Assembly: GCA_964472875.1 (NCBI GenBank)
Contig: CAYYMD010000008.1
Coordinates: forward strand, 1 to 64,000
DNA from: CAYYMD01 sp964472875
Lineage (GTDB): Bacteria; Planctomycetota; Phycisphaerae; SM23-33
Direction: 5' to 3'
DNA: 64,000 bases
A model generated the notes under the pieces. It was given only the letters and a program-made list of their open reading frames with translations, did not search any database and was not told where the DNA came from. Below, in pieces: positions 16,631-24,666 of the stretch; position 1 is the stretch's first letter; the number at the start of each line of letters is the position of its first letter. Position numbers and translations under genes: made by a program.

Positions 16631-17299
16631 TCATACACGTTGCATCAGAGTATGCCAGAAGCCGCGTGGCTCGTGGCGCTGCGTGATAATCTCGAAGTCC
16701 CCGCCGGCAAATTCGTCTATGTCCTCCCGCCCGAAGCATCGCCTGTACGACCCATGAGCCAGGTGCCACCGCCGTTTTGCTCCGGCGAACAGGTGGAACT
16801 TCGGGCTGAACACCGAAAGCAGGTAATACCCCCGCGGTCGAAGTATCTTTAGGATATTTGCCTTGTAGGCAGGCCAGTCGCCCTTGCGCTGATGATGCAG
16901 GCAGCCGCAGTCCAGCACGATGTCGAAGCTGTCAGCAGCAAAGGGCAGGTTAAAAACATCGCCCCGTCGAAAACAAACCCGGCCGGGCTTTACCTGCTGG
17001 TGGCGACGTGAATGTATCGGAACATCGGCTTGGCAAGCATACGCCCGCGCGCGCTCCAGCGCCTCGGGTATAAAATCCACCCCTGTGACCCGAAAGCCGA
17101 GTTTTGCGGCGGCGATGGCGTGACGGCCTTCGCCGCAGCCGACATCGAGCAGCGTTCCGCCGGCCGCCGGATGCTTCAGCGACTTTAGAAGATCCACTAA
17201 CGCCGGAGTTGGTTGCACCGCTTCCCAGCCGTGCTCGCCCGTTTGATAAGCCCGGCGAAAATACTGCAGATTGGCTTGCCTGGCCGACAAATCAGCCAC
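16631..17299 (-). CDS. Class I SAM-dependent methyltransferase
   Basis: 222 residues from GTG 17299. The SAM-binding motif I is LLDVGCGEGRHAIAAAKLG (about residues 56-74), with the acidic end of strand 2 in VTGVDFIPEALERA and motif IV-like DIVLDCGCLHH. The fold matches the UbiE/COQ5-like or tellurite-resistance-like Methyltransf_11/25 group; the substrate cannot be read. It is convergent with rubrerythrin and separated by 92 nt from the next minus-strand gene upstream, so it may share that transcript. Confidence 0.75.
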   Translation of the reverse strand: MADLSARQANLQYFRRAYQTGEHGWEAVQPTPALVDLLKSLKHPAAGGTLLDVGCGEGRHAIAAAKLGFRVTGVDFIPEALERARAYACQADVPIHSRRHQQVKPGRVCFRRGDVFNLPFAADSFDIVLDCGCLHHQRKGDWPAYKANILKILRPRGYYLLSVFSPKFHLFAGAKRRWHLAHGSYRRCFGREDIDEFAGGDFEIITQRHEPRGFWHTLMQRV

Positions 17300-17391
17300 G
17301 TGTTTTTCTCCCGGTCGGGCGGCAGGCGCGATAAAACGTAAGTAATATCATTCCAGATAGCCGGGAGTATCTGCCCACGCTAACACGCGAG

Positions 17392-17667
17392 TTATTCGCC
17401 CAGTTCGAACATCGTTTCCAGGTCGTGCCGGCTATACTGGCGGAATGCGATGAGCGTCTGTGTTTTGGTGATACCCTCGATTGCTATCATGTCCTCGGTT
17501 ACGAGTTTGGCCAGGTCGTCGTTGTGACGAACGCGGGCGATTGCGACGAGGTCATAATCCCCGGCTACGCTGTAAACTTCGGTGATACCTTCGATGTTTA
17601 GGATTTCCTGCGATGCGGCCGCAATCCGCTTCCGCTCGGCGTTTATTAGAATTATTGCCGTCACCAT
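17392..17667 (-). CDS. Stand-alone Lrp/AsnC ligand-binding (RAM) domain protein
   Basis: 91 residues from ATG 17667. It consists only of the alpha-beta RAM domain of Lrp/AsnC regulators (VTAIILINAERKRI, GITEVYSVAGDYDLVAIARV) and lacks the N-terminal DNA-binding helix-turn-helix. Full-length Lrp proteins have about 150 residues. Stand-alone RAM proteins are known in archaea and bacteria and form rings that bind amino acids. A role as small-molecule-binding partner of another regulator is inferred. Confidence 0.8.
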   Translation of the reverse strand: MVTAIILINAERKRIAAASQEILNIEGITEVYSVAGDYDLVAIARVRHNDDLAKLVTEDMIAIEGITKTQTLIAFRQYSRHDLETMFELGE

Positions 17668-17742
17668 ATTCGCCTCCTCACGCTGACATTATAACAGGCG
17701 GCTTCTTTGGAATGCATCGCCCACGGGCCACGGCGAAATATT

Positions 17743-18213
17743 CTAACCGTTGGCATTTTGGTCATCCCAGGAGGTCAGCAGTTCATATGCCTTCTGCGGG
17801 CTGTCGGCCTTCTCGAGCGATTCCTTGAGTTCCACATCCGTCATCGCCTTGCTCAGCCGGGCAAGCGCCTGGATGTGCGGGCCGGTCTTGTCCATGGGGC
17901 TGACCAGCAGGAACACTATCGTGACGGGCTTGCCGTCCACACTCTCAAAGTCCACACCATCAGGAGCTTCGCCCAGCGCCATGGCCAGGTCCGCCGCCGC
18001 GGAGCTCTTGCCGTGCGGGATAGCCAATCCTTCGCCGATGCCCGTGGTCCGCGTTTTTTCCCGTTCCATGACGGCCTGGAGCATCCGGTCACGGTCATTC
18101 AATGTCCCGTCGGCGGCGAGAAGGTCAACCAGTTCCTCGATAACTCCGGCCTTGGTGTCCGAGGTCAGGGGAACTTTTATCCGCCGGGGTGTGAGAATGT
18201 CCGTCAATCGCAT
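17743..18213 (-). CDS. PTS EIIA domain protein, PtsN/fructose type
   Basis: 156 residues from ATG 18213. Single EIIA type-2 domain of usual length. The phosphorylatable histidine is His67 in GLAIPHGKS, preceded by the typical REKTRTTGIGEG. No EIIB/EIIC permease is in the window, which favours a regulatory (PtsN-like) rather than sugar-transport role. In other bacteria PtsN links nitrogen and potassium status to metabolism; here the nitrogen island begins 1.5 kb away, but that link is only suggestive. Confidence 0.85.
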   Translation of the reverse strand: MRLTDILTPRRIKVPLTSDTKAGVIEELVDLLAADGTLNDRDRMLQAVMEREKTRTTGIGEGLAIPHGKSSAAADLAMALGEAPDGVDFESVDGKPVTIVFLLVSPMDKTGPHIQALARLSKAMTDVELKESLEKADSPQKAYELLTSWDDQNANG

Positions 18214-18307
18214 ACGCGTAGAACCTGTCTGGATTCTCCAACTGTGGCGCCTGCTCAGTTCACACGGCGGCCGATACGCAATGGCCCGGGGCAGATTTTA
18301 CAGTGCC

Positions 18308-19579
18308 TCAAGTGCCCATGTGGAACGAGGCCAGGTATTCCTTCTGCTGCTTGGTCAGTTTATCTATGGTCACGCCCATGGTCTTAAGTTTCAACCGGGC
18401 CACCCAACTGTCTATTTCGGCCGGAACGTGATGCACCTTAAGGGCGAGTTCTCCGGCGTTCTTGATGGCGTATTCGGTTGTCAGCGCCTGTGCGGCAAAG
18501 GACATATCCATCACCGCCGCAGGATGGCCTTCTGCGCAGGCCAGGTTCACCAGCCGACCTTCGCCGAGGACGAATATGCGCTTGTCCTTCGGCAGGACGT
18601 ACTCGTCCACGCCTTCTCGCACGCCTTTGTTGACTTTCTTGGACATCTTCTTCAGCGCCTCAAGATTCAGTTCGACGTTGAAGTGTCCGCTGTTGGCCAC
18701 TATTGCGCCGTCCTTCATCGCCTTAAAGTGCGGTTCGTCTATGGCGTTTATGTCGCCGGTGGTGGTCACGAACAGGTCGCCTTCCTTGGCTGCCTGACGC
18801 ATCTTCATCACGCGGTATCCGTCCATGGCCGCCTGCAGGGCGCGCACGGGGTCGACCTCGCAGATTATCACGTTGGCGCCCATGCCGCGGGCCCGCGTGG
18901 CCACGCCGAGTCCGCACCAGCCGTAGCCGGCCACGACGACGGTCTTGCCGGCCATCAGTATGTCCGTAGCGCGGATTACTCCGTCTATGGTGCTCTGGCC
19001 CGTGCCGTAACGGTTGTCGAACAGGTGCTTCGTTGCGGCGTCATTTACCGCGATTACGGGGAACTTCAGCACGCCGGCAGCGTCCATCGCCCGCAGGCGT
19101 ATAACGCCGGTGGTTGTCTCTTCCATAGAGGCGGCGATGTCGCCGGCGTATTTGGCGAATTTTCCGTGCAGCGCGTTGACCAGGTCCGCCCCGTCGTCCA
19201 TGGTGACCGACGGCTTGTGCTTACACGCGGCGGCGATGTGGTCGTAATAGCGCTTGCGGTTTTCGCCGTGGACGGAATAAACGCGAATATCGAAATGTTT
19301 AACCAGCGCCGCGGCCACGTCGTCCTGGGTGGACAGCGGGTTCGAAGCGCACAGAACAAGGTCGGCGCCGCCGGCCTTGAGTGTGCGGCATAGGTTCGCC
19401 GTCTCGGCGGTAACGTGCAGGCAGGCGCTCATGCGATGACCTTTGAGCGGTTTTTCCTTGGTGAAGCGCTTGCGCACTTCGGTCAGGACGGGCATGTTGT
19501 TGTCCGCCCACAGAATCCGCCGCTTGCCTTCGGTCGCCAGTTTCAAATCCTTTACATCGTAATCTTTCGTCTTTGCCAT
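18308..19579 (-). CDS. ahcY: Adenosylhomocysteinase
   Basis: 423 residues from ATG 19579. It hydrolyses S-adenosylhomocysteine to adenosine and homocysteine, relieving product inhibition of methyltransferases. Visible are the substrate-domain AETANLC and CASNPLSTQDDVAA, the active-site segment VIAVNDAATKHLFDNRYGTG with Lys184 and Asp188, and the NAD-binding loop GYGWCG (218-223). It is the shorter type without the ~40-residue insertion of eukaryotic and many proteobacterial enzymes, and it ends in SFHMGT instead of the longer PDHYRY tail. No SAH riboswitch is apparent upstream. Confidence 0.93.
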   Translation of the reverse strand: MAKTKDYDVKDLKLATEGKRRILWADNNMPVLTEVRKRFTKEKPLKGHRMSACLHVTAETANLCRTLKAGGADLVLCASNPLSTQDDVAAALVKHFDIRVYSVHGENRKRYYDHIAAACKHKPSVTMDDGADLVNALHGKFAKYAGDIAASMEETTTGVIRLRAMDAAGVLKFPVIAVNDAATKHLFDNRYGTGQSTIDGVIRATDILMAGKTVVVAGYGWCGLGVATRARGMGANVIICEVDPVRALQAAMDGYRVMKMRQAAKEGDLFVTTTGDINAIDEPHFKAMKDGAIVANSGHFNVELNLEALKKMSKKVNKGVREGVDEYVLPKDKRIFVLGEGRLVNLACAEGHPAAVMDMSFAAQALTTEYAIKNAGELALKVHHVPAEIDSWVARLKLKTMGVTIDKLTKQQKEYLASFHMGT

Positions 19580-19592
19580 AGTCTCCTCGCGG

Positions 19593-19608
19593 TAGGGGGT
19601 TAGGGGGT
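19593..19608. repeat. Two tandem copies of TAGGGGGT
   Basis: TAGGGGGT occurs twice head to tail, 14 nt upstream of the ahcY start (as ACCCCCTA on the coding strand). Only two G-runs are present, too few for a quadruplex on their own. It may be a fragment of a dispersed repeat. Confidence 0.5.
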
Positions 19609-19752
19609 AATCGAGATTAGCGTGATATTGTTATCTCTCGGGATGCATTTTGCAAACATGATTTTTCAGGTTTCTAAAAAGAAATTCCAAAATTACTAAT
19701 CAGCGTTGCTGCCCCTGGCTCCGGAGAAAGGATTGGTGCCGGGCGATTGCGG

Positions 19753-21342
19753 TTATTTGCCCGGCCGCGACTTTTTATAGTCGTCCGGGTCTATGCCGAG
19801 TTTCTTTGTTTTGTAACGCAGTATTCGCGCGGTGGCGCCGAGTTCGCGTGCGGCGGCGGCCACGTTGCCGAATGTGCGCTTCAGCGCATCGACGATGATG
19901 TCGCGCTCGTAGAGCCCCACGCGTTCCTCGAGCGTGCCGGTGCCTGCGGTGTCGGAGAAATCTGACGTCTGAAGTGTGGGCGGCAGGTTGTGGCCGTGAA
20001 TCACCCCGTCGGTGCTCAGCAGCACGGCCCGTTCGATGCAGTTCTCCAGTTCGCGAACGTTGCCCGGCCAGTGGTAAGCCATCATCATGTTGATGGCCGG
20101 CGTCGAGATGCGGCGGACGTCCTTGCCGAGTTTCTCCGCATAGCGCTCGACGAAATAATCCGCCAGCAGTAGAATGTCATCCTTCCGTTGGGTCAGGGTC
20201 GGCAGGTAAACAGGAAACACGTTGACGCGGTAATACAGGTCCTGGCGGAAGTCGCCGTCCGTGACGGCCTGCTCCAGGTCCTTGTTCGTGGCGCAGATTA
20301 TCCGCACATCCGCACGGCGTGCCTCGCTGGAGCCGACCCGCTCGTATTCCTTCTCCTGGATGACGCGCAGCAGTTTGACCTGCGTGGCGGGGGGAAATTC
20401 ACCGATCTCGTCCAGGAACAGCGTGCCGCCGTCGGCCTGTTCTATTCGGCCAACGCGGTCTTTTACCGCCCCGGTGAACGCGCCTTCGACATGGCCGAAC
20501 AGTTCGCTCTCCAAAAGCGATTCCTGAAGCGCCGCGCAGTTGACCTTTACAAACGGGCCCTTCGCTCGCGGGCTGGCGTAATGGATGGCGTGGGCGACCA
20601 GTTCCTTGCCGGTGCCCGTAGCCCCGCGGATGAGAACCGTGGTCTCCGAGGCCGCCACGCGGTAAATGGACCGGTACACTTCGCGCATGGCGTGTGAGTT
20701 ACCGATTATGTTCTCCGGGCGGAAGCGGTCTTCCAGTTCCTCCCGCAGGCGGACGTTCTCGGCCTCCAGCGCTTCGCGCTCGGCGGCCAGTTGGCGACGA
20801 ACCTCCACGTCGTTTGCGATCATGCTGGCCACGATGCTCAGTACCCGCAGGTCCTCTTCGAGCGAAACTGACTGGTCGAACACCCTGTCGGCCGAAAGCG
20901 CCCCGATTACTTCCTCCCCGCTGGTTATCGGCACGCAGACGAAACTTATCTCGTTCCGCGCCAGCTCTTTTCGCTTGTGGAGCTTGTCCAGGAACAGCGG
21001 CTCCTGAGAAATCTTCGGCACCACGGCCGGGCTGCCCGTGGCCACCACCCTGCCGGTGATGCCCTCGCCGCTGCGGTAACGGACCGCGCGCAGGTCTTCG
21101 TCGGAAAGATTGTGCGCGACTTCTATGAGCATTTCGTCGGCGCCCGGCTTCAGCAGAGATATCGTTCCCCGTGTCATGCCCAGGCGGTCGTGCAGAACGT
21201 CGAGGACCTCAGCCAGTACCTGACGCTGCCCTCCGCGAGAGGCCAGGATGCGGCTGATGGCGTACAGCGCCTCAAGTTCGGCCAGGTGCTTCTTCCTGCC
21301 TGCCTCGGCACGCCTGAAATCTTTACTCAAGGTATTATCCAT
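19753..21342 (-). CDS. Sigma-54-dependent activator with GAF domain (NifA/NtrC-like)
   Basis: 529 residues from ATG 21342. Order: GAF sensor domain (about 24-185), coiled linker, AAA+ domain (about 210-440) and Fis-type HTH (about 480-525, NVAAAARELGATARILRYK). The AAA+ core is complete: Walker A GATGTGKE (240-247), sigma-54-contacting GAFTGA (287-292) and Walker B GTLFLDE (307-313). It lacks a receiver domain, so it is built like NifA, not NtrC. It is divergent from amtB, and matching enhancer-like sites precede amtB and glnA, so it is the likely activator of nitrogen assimilation. No nitrogenase genes are in the window, so the name nifA is not assigned. GAF ligand unknown. Confidence 0.85.
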   Translation of the reverse strand: MDNTLSKDFRRAEAGRKKHLAELEALYAISRILASRGGQRQVLAEVLDVLHDRLGMTRGTISLLKPGADEMLIEVAHNLSDEDLRAVRYRSGEGITGRVVATGSPAVVPKISQEPLFLDKLHKRKELARNEISFVCVPITSGEEVIGALSADRVFDQSVSLEEDLRVLSIVASMIANDVEVRRQLAAEREALEAENVRLREELEDRFRPENIIGNSHAMREVYRSIYRVAASETTVLIRGATGTGKELVAHAIHYASPRAKGPFVKVNCAALQESLLESELFGHVEGAFTGAVKDRVGRIEQADGGTLFLDEIGEFPPATQVKLLRVIQEKEYERVGSSEARRADVRIICATNKDLEQAVTDGDFRQDLYYRVNVFPVYLPTLTQRKDDILLLADYFVERYAEKLGKDVRRISTPAINMMMAYHWPGNVRELENCIERAVLLSTDGVIHGHNLPPTLQTSDFSDTAGTGTLEERVGLYERDIIVDALKRTFGNVAAAARELGATARILRYKTKKLGIDPDDYKKSRPGK

Positions 21343-21368
21343 GGCGATATTCCGAAATCAATAACATA

Positions 21369-21398
21369 CTTATACCACATATTTGTAGTATCTCACAA
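21369..21398 (-). promoter_or_regulatory. Likely sigma-70 promoter of the activator gene
   Basis: On the minus strand TTGTGA (21398-21393) and TATAAG (21374-21369) are 18 bp apart, 27 nt before the start codon. The palindrome at 21377-21386 lies inside the spacer. Confidence 0.5.
21377..21386. promoter_or_regulatory. Enhancer-like palindrome, amtB distal site
   Basis: ACATATTTGT in the context CACATATTTGTAGTAT, fitting ACA-N4-TGT. Its start is exactly 30 bp from the start of the proximal site. Confidence 0.5.
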
Positions 21399-21406
21399 TA
21401 ATATTC

Positions 21407-21416
21407 ACAAAATTGT
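21407..21416. promoter_or_regulatory. Enhancer-like palindrome, amtB proximal site
   Basis: ACAAAATTGT in the context TCACAAAATTGTAA (21405-21418). The glnA site at 24574-24587 is the same 14-mer with one change. It ends 80 nt before the -24 GG of the amtB sigma-54 promoter. Confidence 0.6.
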
Positions 21417-21494
21417 AAGAATCATGCTAATCATCCATGAAGCCCATATTTCATAAATTACTGCTAATGAATGAATTATACAATATGATATTTT

Positions 21495-21512
21495 TTGGCA
21501 CAGAATGTGCTA
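21495..21512 (+). promoter_or_regulatory. Sigma-54 promoter of amtB
   Basis: TTGGCACAGAATGTGCTA has the invariant GG (21497-21498) and GC (21509-21510) exactly 10 nt apart, with the TGGCAC -24 element perfect. Transcription should start near 21522. Confidence 0.85.
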
Positions 21513-21567
21513 TTAACGAATGTCGTGGTCGGGATGGGCCCGGCCGGGATATATGAAAGGATGTGAC

Positions 21568-22953
21568 ATGCGACGAAATACTCCTGAGGAAATTATGCCG
21601 CTTACCGGCTCACGTAAATATGGGCGAAGATTTATCAAGCCGGCGCTTATGGCGGCCGCGGCCGTGTTGTTTGCAGCCCCGTCCCGCACATGGGCTTCCG
21701 AGTCGGCGGCCTCAGTCACCAGCGGACTGGACACTGTCTGGGTATTGATGGGCGCCTTTCTGGTGTTCTTTATGCAGGCGGGTTTCGGTATGGTCGAGGC
21801 CGGGTTTATTCGCGCTAAAAATGCCTGCAACATTCTGACCAAGAACTTTCTGGACTACTGCACCGCCAGTATAATGTTTTTCCTCGTCGGTTACGGATTC
21901 ATGTTCGGGATCGGCAACGGTTTTATAGGCACCTCGGCGTTTGGCCTGTCCGATGCAGGCAGTTGTCCGGATAATCTGCCGCTTTGGGCGTTTTGGCTTT
22001 TTCAGGCCGCATTCTGCGGAGCGGCGGCGACCATTGTGGCCGGGGCCGTGGCCGAGCGCATGAAATTTTCCGCGTATCTGATGTACACGGTAGTGATATC
22101 CGCGTTGGTGTATCCGATAATCGGCCACTGGGTATGGGGCGGCGGATGGCTTAGCGAGATGGGTTTCGCCGACTTCGCCGGTTCCACGGTGGTGCACGCC
22201 ACCGGTGGATGGGCCGGATGTGTCGGTGCGTTACTGTTGGGACCGCGGATAGGCAAATTCAGGCCTGACCGCACAGCAAACGTCATCCCCGCCCACAACA
22301 TCCCGTTGGCGTCCATCGGCGTGTTCATTCTGTGGTTCGGATGGTTTGGTTTTAATCCCGCATCGACGCTCAGTGTGGGTGACGGATCACTGATAGGCCT
22401 TGTGGCCATCAATACCAATCTCGCCGCTGCTGCCGGTGCCATAAGTGCTATGGTGACTGTGTGGCTGCGATATGGCAAGCCGGACCTGTCGATGACAATG
22501 AACGGCGCACTGGCCGGCCTGGTTGCCATTACAGCCCCGTGCGCGTTCGTGGCGCCGTGGGCGGCGATAATCATCGGACTGGTCGGCGGTGTGATAGTGG
22601 TCTTTGGCGTGGGGCTGCTGGACCGCATCGGCATAGACGACCCGGTCGGTGCGGTTCCTGTCCACGGCATGAACGGCATCTGGGGCACGCTTGCGGTGGG
22701 CCTGTTCGGCAGGGAGGCGCTTGGCCTGGCCGGGGAAGGTCTGCTGTTCGGCGGCGGGCGGCAGTTGGCGGTCCAGGCGCTGGGCACGTTTGTCTCGGCT
22801 GGCTTTGCGTTCCTGGCGATGGGAGCTGTGTTTATGCTGATAAAAGTAACCGTTGGCCTGCGCGTCAGCCGGGAAGAGGAACTGCGAGGTCTGGACATAG
22901 GCGAACACGGCATGGAGGCCTACGGCGGCTTCCAGATATTCTCGAACGTTTAG
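21568..22953 (+). CDS. amtB: Ammonium transporter AmtB
   Basis: 461 residues from ATG 21568. The earlier ATG at 21520 would sit at or before the transcription start of the sigma-54 promoter; AAAGGA (21555-21560) lies 7 nt before 21568. A signal peptide (to about residue 44, TWASES) precedes about eleven membrane helices. The two pore histidines occur in VVHATGGWAG and PVHGMNGIWGT. Amt forms trimers that pass ammonium and are closed by PII binding at low nitrogen demand. The PII gene follows 43 nt downstream, the normal amtB-glnK pairing. Confidence 0.93.
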   Translation: MRRNTPEEIMPLTGSRKYGRRFIKPALMAAAAVLFAAPSRTWASESAASVTSGLDTVWVLMGAFLVFFMQAGFGMVEAGFIRAKNACNILTKNFLDYCTASIMFFLVGYGFMFGIGNGFIGTSAFGLSDAGSCPDNLPLWAFWLFQAAFCGAAATIVAGAVAERMKFSAYLMYTVVISALVYPIIGHWVWGGGWLSEMGFADFAGSTVVHATGGWAGCVGALLLGPRIGKFRPDRTANVIPAHNIPLASIGVFILWFGWFGFNPASTLSVGDGSLIGLVAINTNLAAAAGAISAMVTVWLRYGKPDLSMTMNGALAGLVAITAPCAFVAPWAAIIIGLVGGVIVVFGVGLLDRIGIDDPVGAVPVHGMNGIWGTLAVGLFGREALGLAGEGLLFGGGRQLAVQALGTFVSAGFAFLAMGAVFMLIKVTVGLRVSREEELRGLDIGEHGMEAYGGFQIFSNV

Positions 22954-22996
22954 AACGTTTAACAAGCGTTAAACCCACAATAGAAGGAACAGAACC

Positions 22997-23338
22997 ATGA
23001 AACTTATAATCGCATATATCCAGCCGGAGAAACTTAACGACGTAAAGCAGGCCCTCTATGCGGCCGAGGTGTACAAGTTATCGGTCACCAACGCCATGGG
23101 CTGCGGGCAGCAAAAGGGATACACCGAGACTTACCGCGGCGTTGAGATGGAAGTGAACCTGCTAAAGAAGGTGCGCCTGGAGATAGCAGTAAACCAGGAT
23201 TTCGTCCAGCCGACGATAGACGCTATAGTCAGCGGCGCCCGCACGGGTAACATAGGCGACGGGAAGATATTCGTCATTCCGCTGGAAAGGTGTTTCCGTA
23301 TCCGCACCGGCGAAGACGGAAACGAGGCCATTGGTTAA
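22997..23338 (+). CDS. glnK: PII nitrogen regulatory protein
   Basis: 113 residues from ATG 22997, normal family length. PII trimers sense ATP/ADP and 2-oxoglutarate and dock onto AmtB through the T-loop. The T-loop reads QQKGYTETYRGVEMEV (38-53). The uridylylation residue Tyr51 of enterobacterial GlnB/GlnK is Met51 here, and the cyanobacterial phosphosite Ser49 is Val49. Covalent modification at the known sites is therefore impossible, leaving effector binding as the control. The nucleotide-binding B-loop (TGNIGDGKIFV) and C-loop are intact. Pairing with amtB supports glnK over glnB. Confidence 0.9.
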   Translation: MKLIIAYIQPEKLNDVKQALYAAEVYKLSVTNAMGCGQQKGYTETYRGVEMEVNLLKKVRLEIAVNQDFVQPTIDAIVSGARTGNIGDGKIFVIPLERCFRIRTGEDGNEAIG

Positions 23339-23370
23339 CGAGCGAACAGCAATCTAAGGAGAAATTGAAA

Positions 23371-24384
23371 ATGAAAAGTACGGACACACAAGCGACACTA
23401 AAAATTGCAGGGTTAGCCCTTATTCTGACGCTGCTGACGCCGATGGTCACCATCATGGCCGAGGAAACGGAAGACGGCGTAAAGACCTGGCTGGAATCCG
23501 CACCAGTTGCAGCTAAAGACACGGATGATTCGAAAATTCCTCTCGATGCCGAGCAAGAGCACGGCTATGAGAAACCGATTCCGCTTACATTCAGCATCGA
23601 ATACACCCTGGTCAGCGATTACATATTCCGCGGCATCAACTTCAGCGAATACGCCGGGGAAGGCAGAGAGAAGCCGAATCACCAGATGGCGGCCGGCGTG
23701 GAGTATGACACCGGCGATTTCGGTGCGGTGGGTTTTTCGGCATGGTTCGAGTGGTATGCCGACCAGGAAGTTTTTACGCCCAACGAAAATACCCATCTTC
23801 AGGAAGTGGACTACACGGTGTACTGGTCGTATGAGATACCGGACACTCCTGTGACAGTCGAACTGGGTTGGATAGCATATACCTTCCCGCCGCTGGCCGG
23901 CGACGCCCACGACACAAATGAGGTCTATGCGAAGGTGAGCGTGGACGACGGTTTCATCTTCGGCACCGACGAACCGGTGCTGAATCCGTACGTTTACTAC
24001 GGGCTGGACGTGGACGACGGGCAGCAGGGCTCGTGGCTGGAGTTCGGAGTCAGTCACGATTTCGTCCTGGCCGACTGCAAGGCGATGAAGTCCGCGCCAA
24101 TCCTGAAGGATATCACCGTCACGCCATCGGCTGTACTGGCTGTGGATAACAGATACCTGGACAAGTTCGACGTCCTCGGCGACGGCACCGAGCAGGAGGC
24201 CATGCGGCTGGCTTACATGCAGTACGGCCTGAACGTCAGTTACGATTTGTCTTCCGGCCTGAATATCCCGCCACAGTATGGAGCGATGACGCTGTCGGGC
24301 TTTGTGAACTTTAACCAGGCGTTCCGCGACGACCTGCTCAACGATGAGATGTGGGGCGGCGTCTCGCTCGGGTATGAATGGTAA
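23371..24384 (+). CDS. TorF-like outer-membrane porin in the amt operon
   Basis: 337 residues from ATG 23371 (AAGGAGA upstream); the longer frame from 23290 overlaps glnK and is rejected. A signal peptide (about 1-30) precedes a charged linker, then a beta-barrel starting SIEYTLVSDYIFRGINFSE and ending LGYEW with a terminal aromatic residue, as in outer-membrane barrels. SDYxFRG near the start is the hallmark of the TorF / TIGR02001 putative porins. Its place 32 nt after glnK suggests an outer-membrane pore for ammonium or small nitrogen compounds, expressed under nitrogen control. Function is inferred. Confidence 0.7.
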   Translation: MKSTDTQATLKIAGLALILTLLTPMVTIMAEETEDGVKTWLESAPVAAKDTDDSKIPLDAEQEHGYEKPIPLTFSIEYTLVSDYIFRGINFSEYAGEGREKPNHQMAAGVEYDTGDFGAVGFSAWFEWYADQEVFTPNENTHLQEVDYTVYWSYEIPDTPVTVELGWIAYTFPPLAGDAHDTNEVYAKVSVDDGFIFGTDEPVLNPYVYYGLDVDDGQQGSWLEFGVSHDFVLADCKAMKSAPILKDITVTPSAVLAVDNRYLDKFDVLGDGTEQEAMRLAYMQYGLNVSYDLSSGLNIPPQYGAMTLSGFVNFNQAFRDDLLNDEMWGGVSLGYEW

Positions 24385-24401
24385 TCAAACGAAAGACAGC
24401 A

Positions 24402-24477
24402 GGATCCGCCGTAGTCCCGGCGCGTACTTGGCAAAGTAGTACGCGCCGGGACACGAGGCGGAACCAAGGCGGATTCC
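24402..24477 (+). terminator. Large hairpin after the amt operon
   Basis: A perfect 15-bp inner stem, GTCCCGGCGCGTACT (24414-24428) with AGTACGCGCCGGGAC (24438-24452), has a 9-nt loop. An outer stem GGATCCGCC (24402-24410) with GGCGGATTCC (24468-24477) has one bulge. It starts 17 nt after the stop codon. The trailing sequence is T-rich but not a clean T-tract. It may also be a dispersed palindromic element. Confidence 0.65.
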
Positions 24478-24544
24478 GTTCCTGCCGTTTTCAATAGTTA
24501 AAATAATATTAGCCCCAAAAATGAAGCAAATCATCTCTAATCCG

Positions 24545-24554
24545 ACAATAATGT
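24545..24554. promoter_or_regulatory. Enhancer-like palindrome, glnA distal site
   Basis: ACAATAATGT, fitting ACA-N4-TGT and followed by AA. Its start is 31 bp from the start of the proximal site, mirroring the amtB pair. Confidence 0.5.
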
Positions 24555-24575
24555 AACTATTATACCTATATAATC

Positions 24576-24585
24576 ACAATATTGT
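24576..24585. promoter_or_regulatory. Enhancer-like palindrome, glnA proximal site
   Basis: ACAATATTGT is a perfect 10-bp palindrome within TCACAATATTGTAA (24574-24587), one base different from the amtB proximal site. It ends 82 nt before the -24 GG of the glnA sigma-54 promoter. Confidence 0.6.
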
Positions 24586-24666
24586 AATATTATCGTGCAC
24601 GCAACTTTTGGTACGTGTTTTTATAACGCTCTATCATAAAGGCATTTGTAAACTTATAACCTTTCT

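Noticed and set aside
17750..19393. 547-codon plus-strand frame opposite the EIIA gene and ahcY
   Set aside because: Antisense shadow produced by GC-rich codon use; ahcY and the EIIA gene are unambiguous.
19580..19752. SAH or SAM riboswitch upstream of ahcY
   Set aside because: No conserved riboswitch core or consistent stem set could be recognised in the leader.
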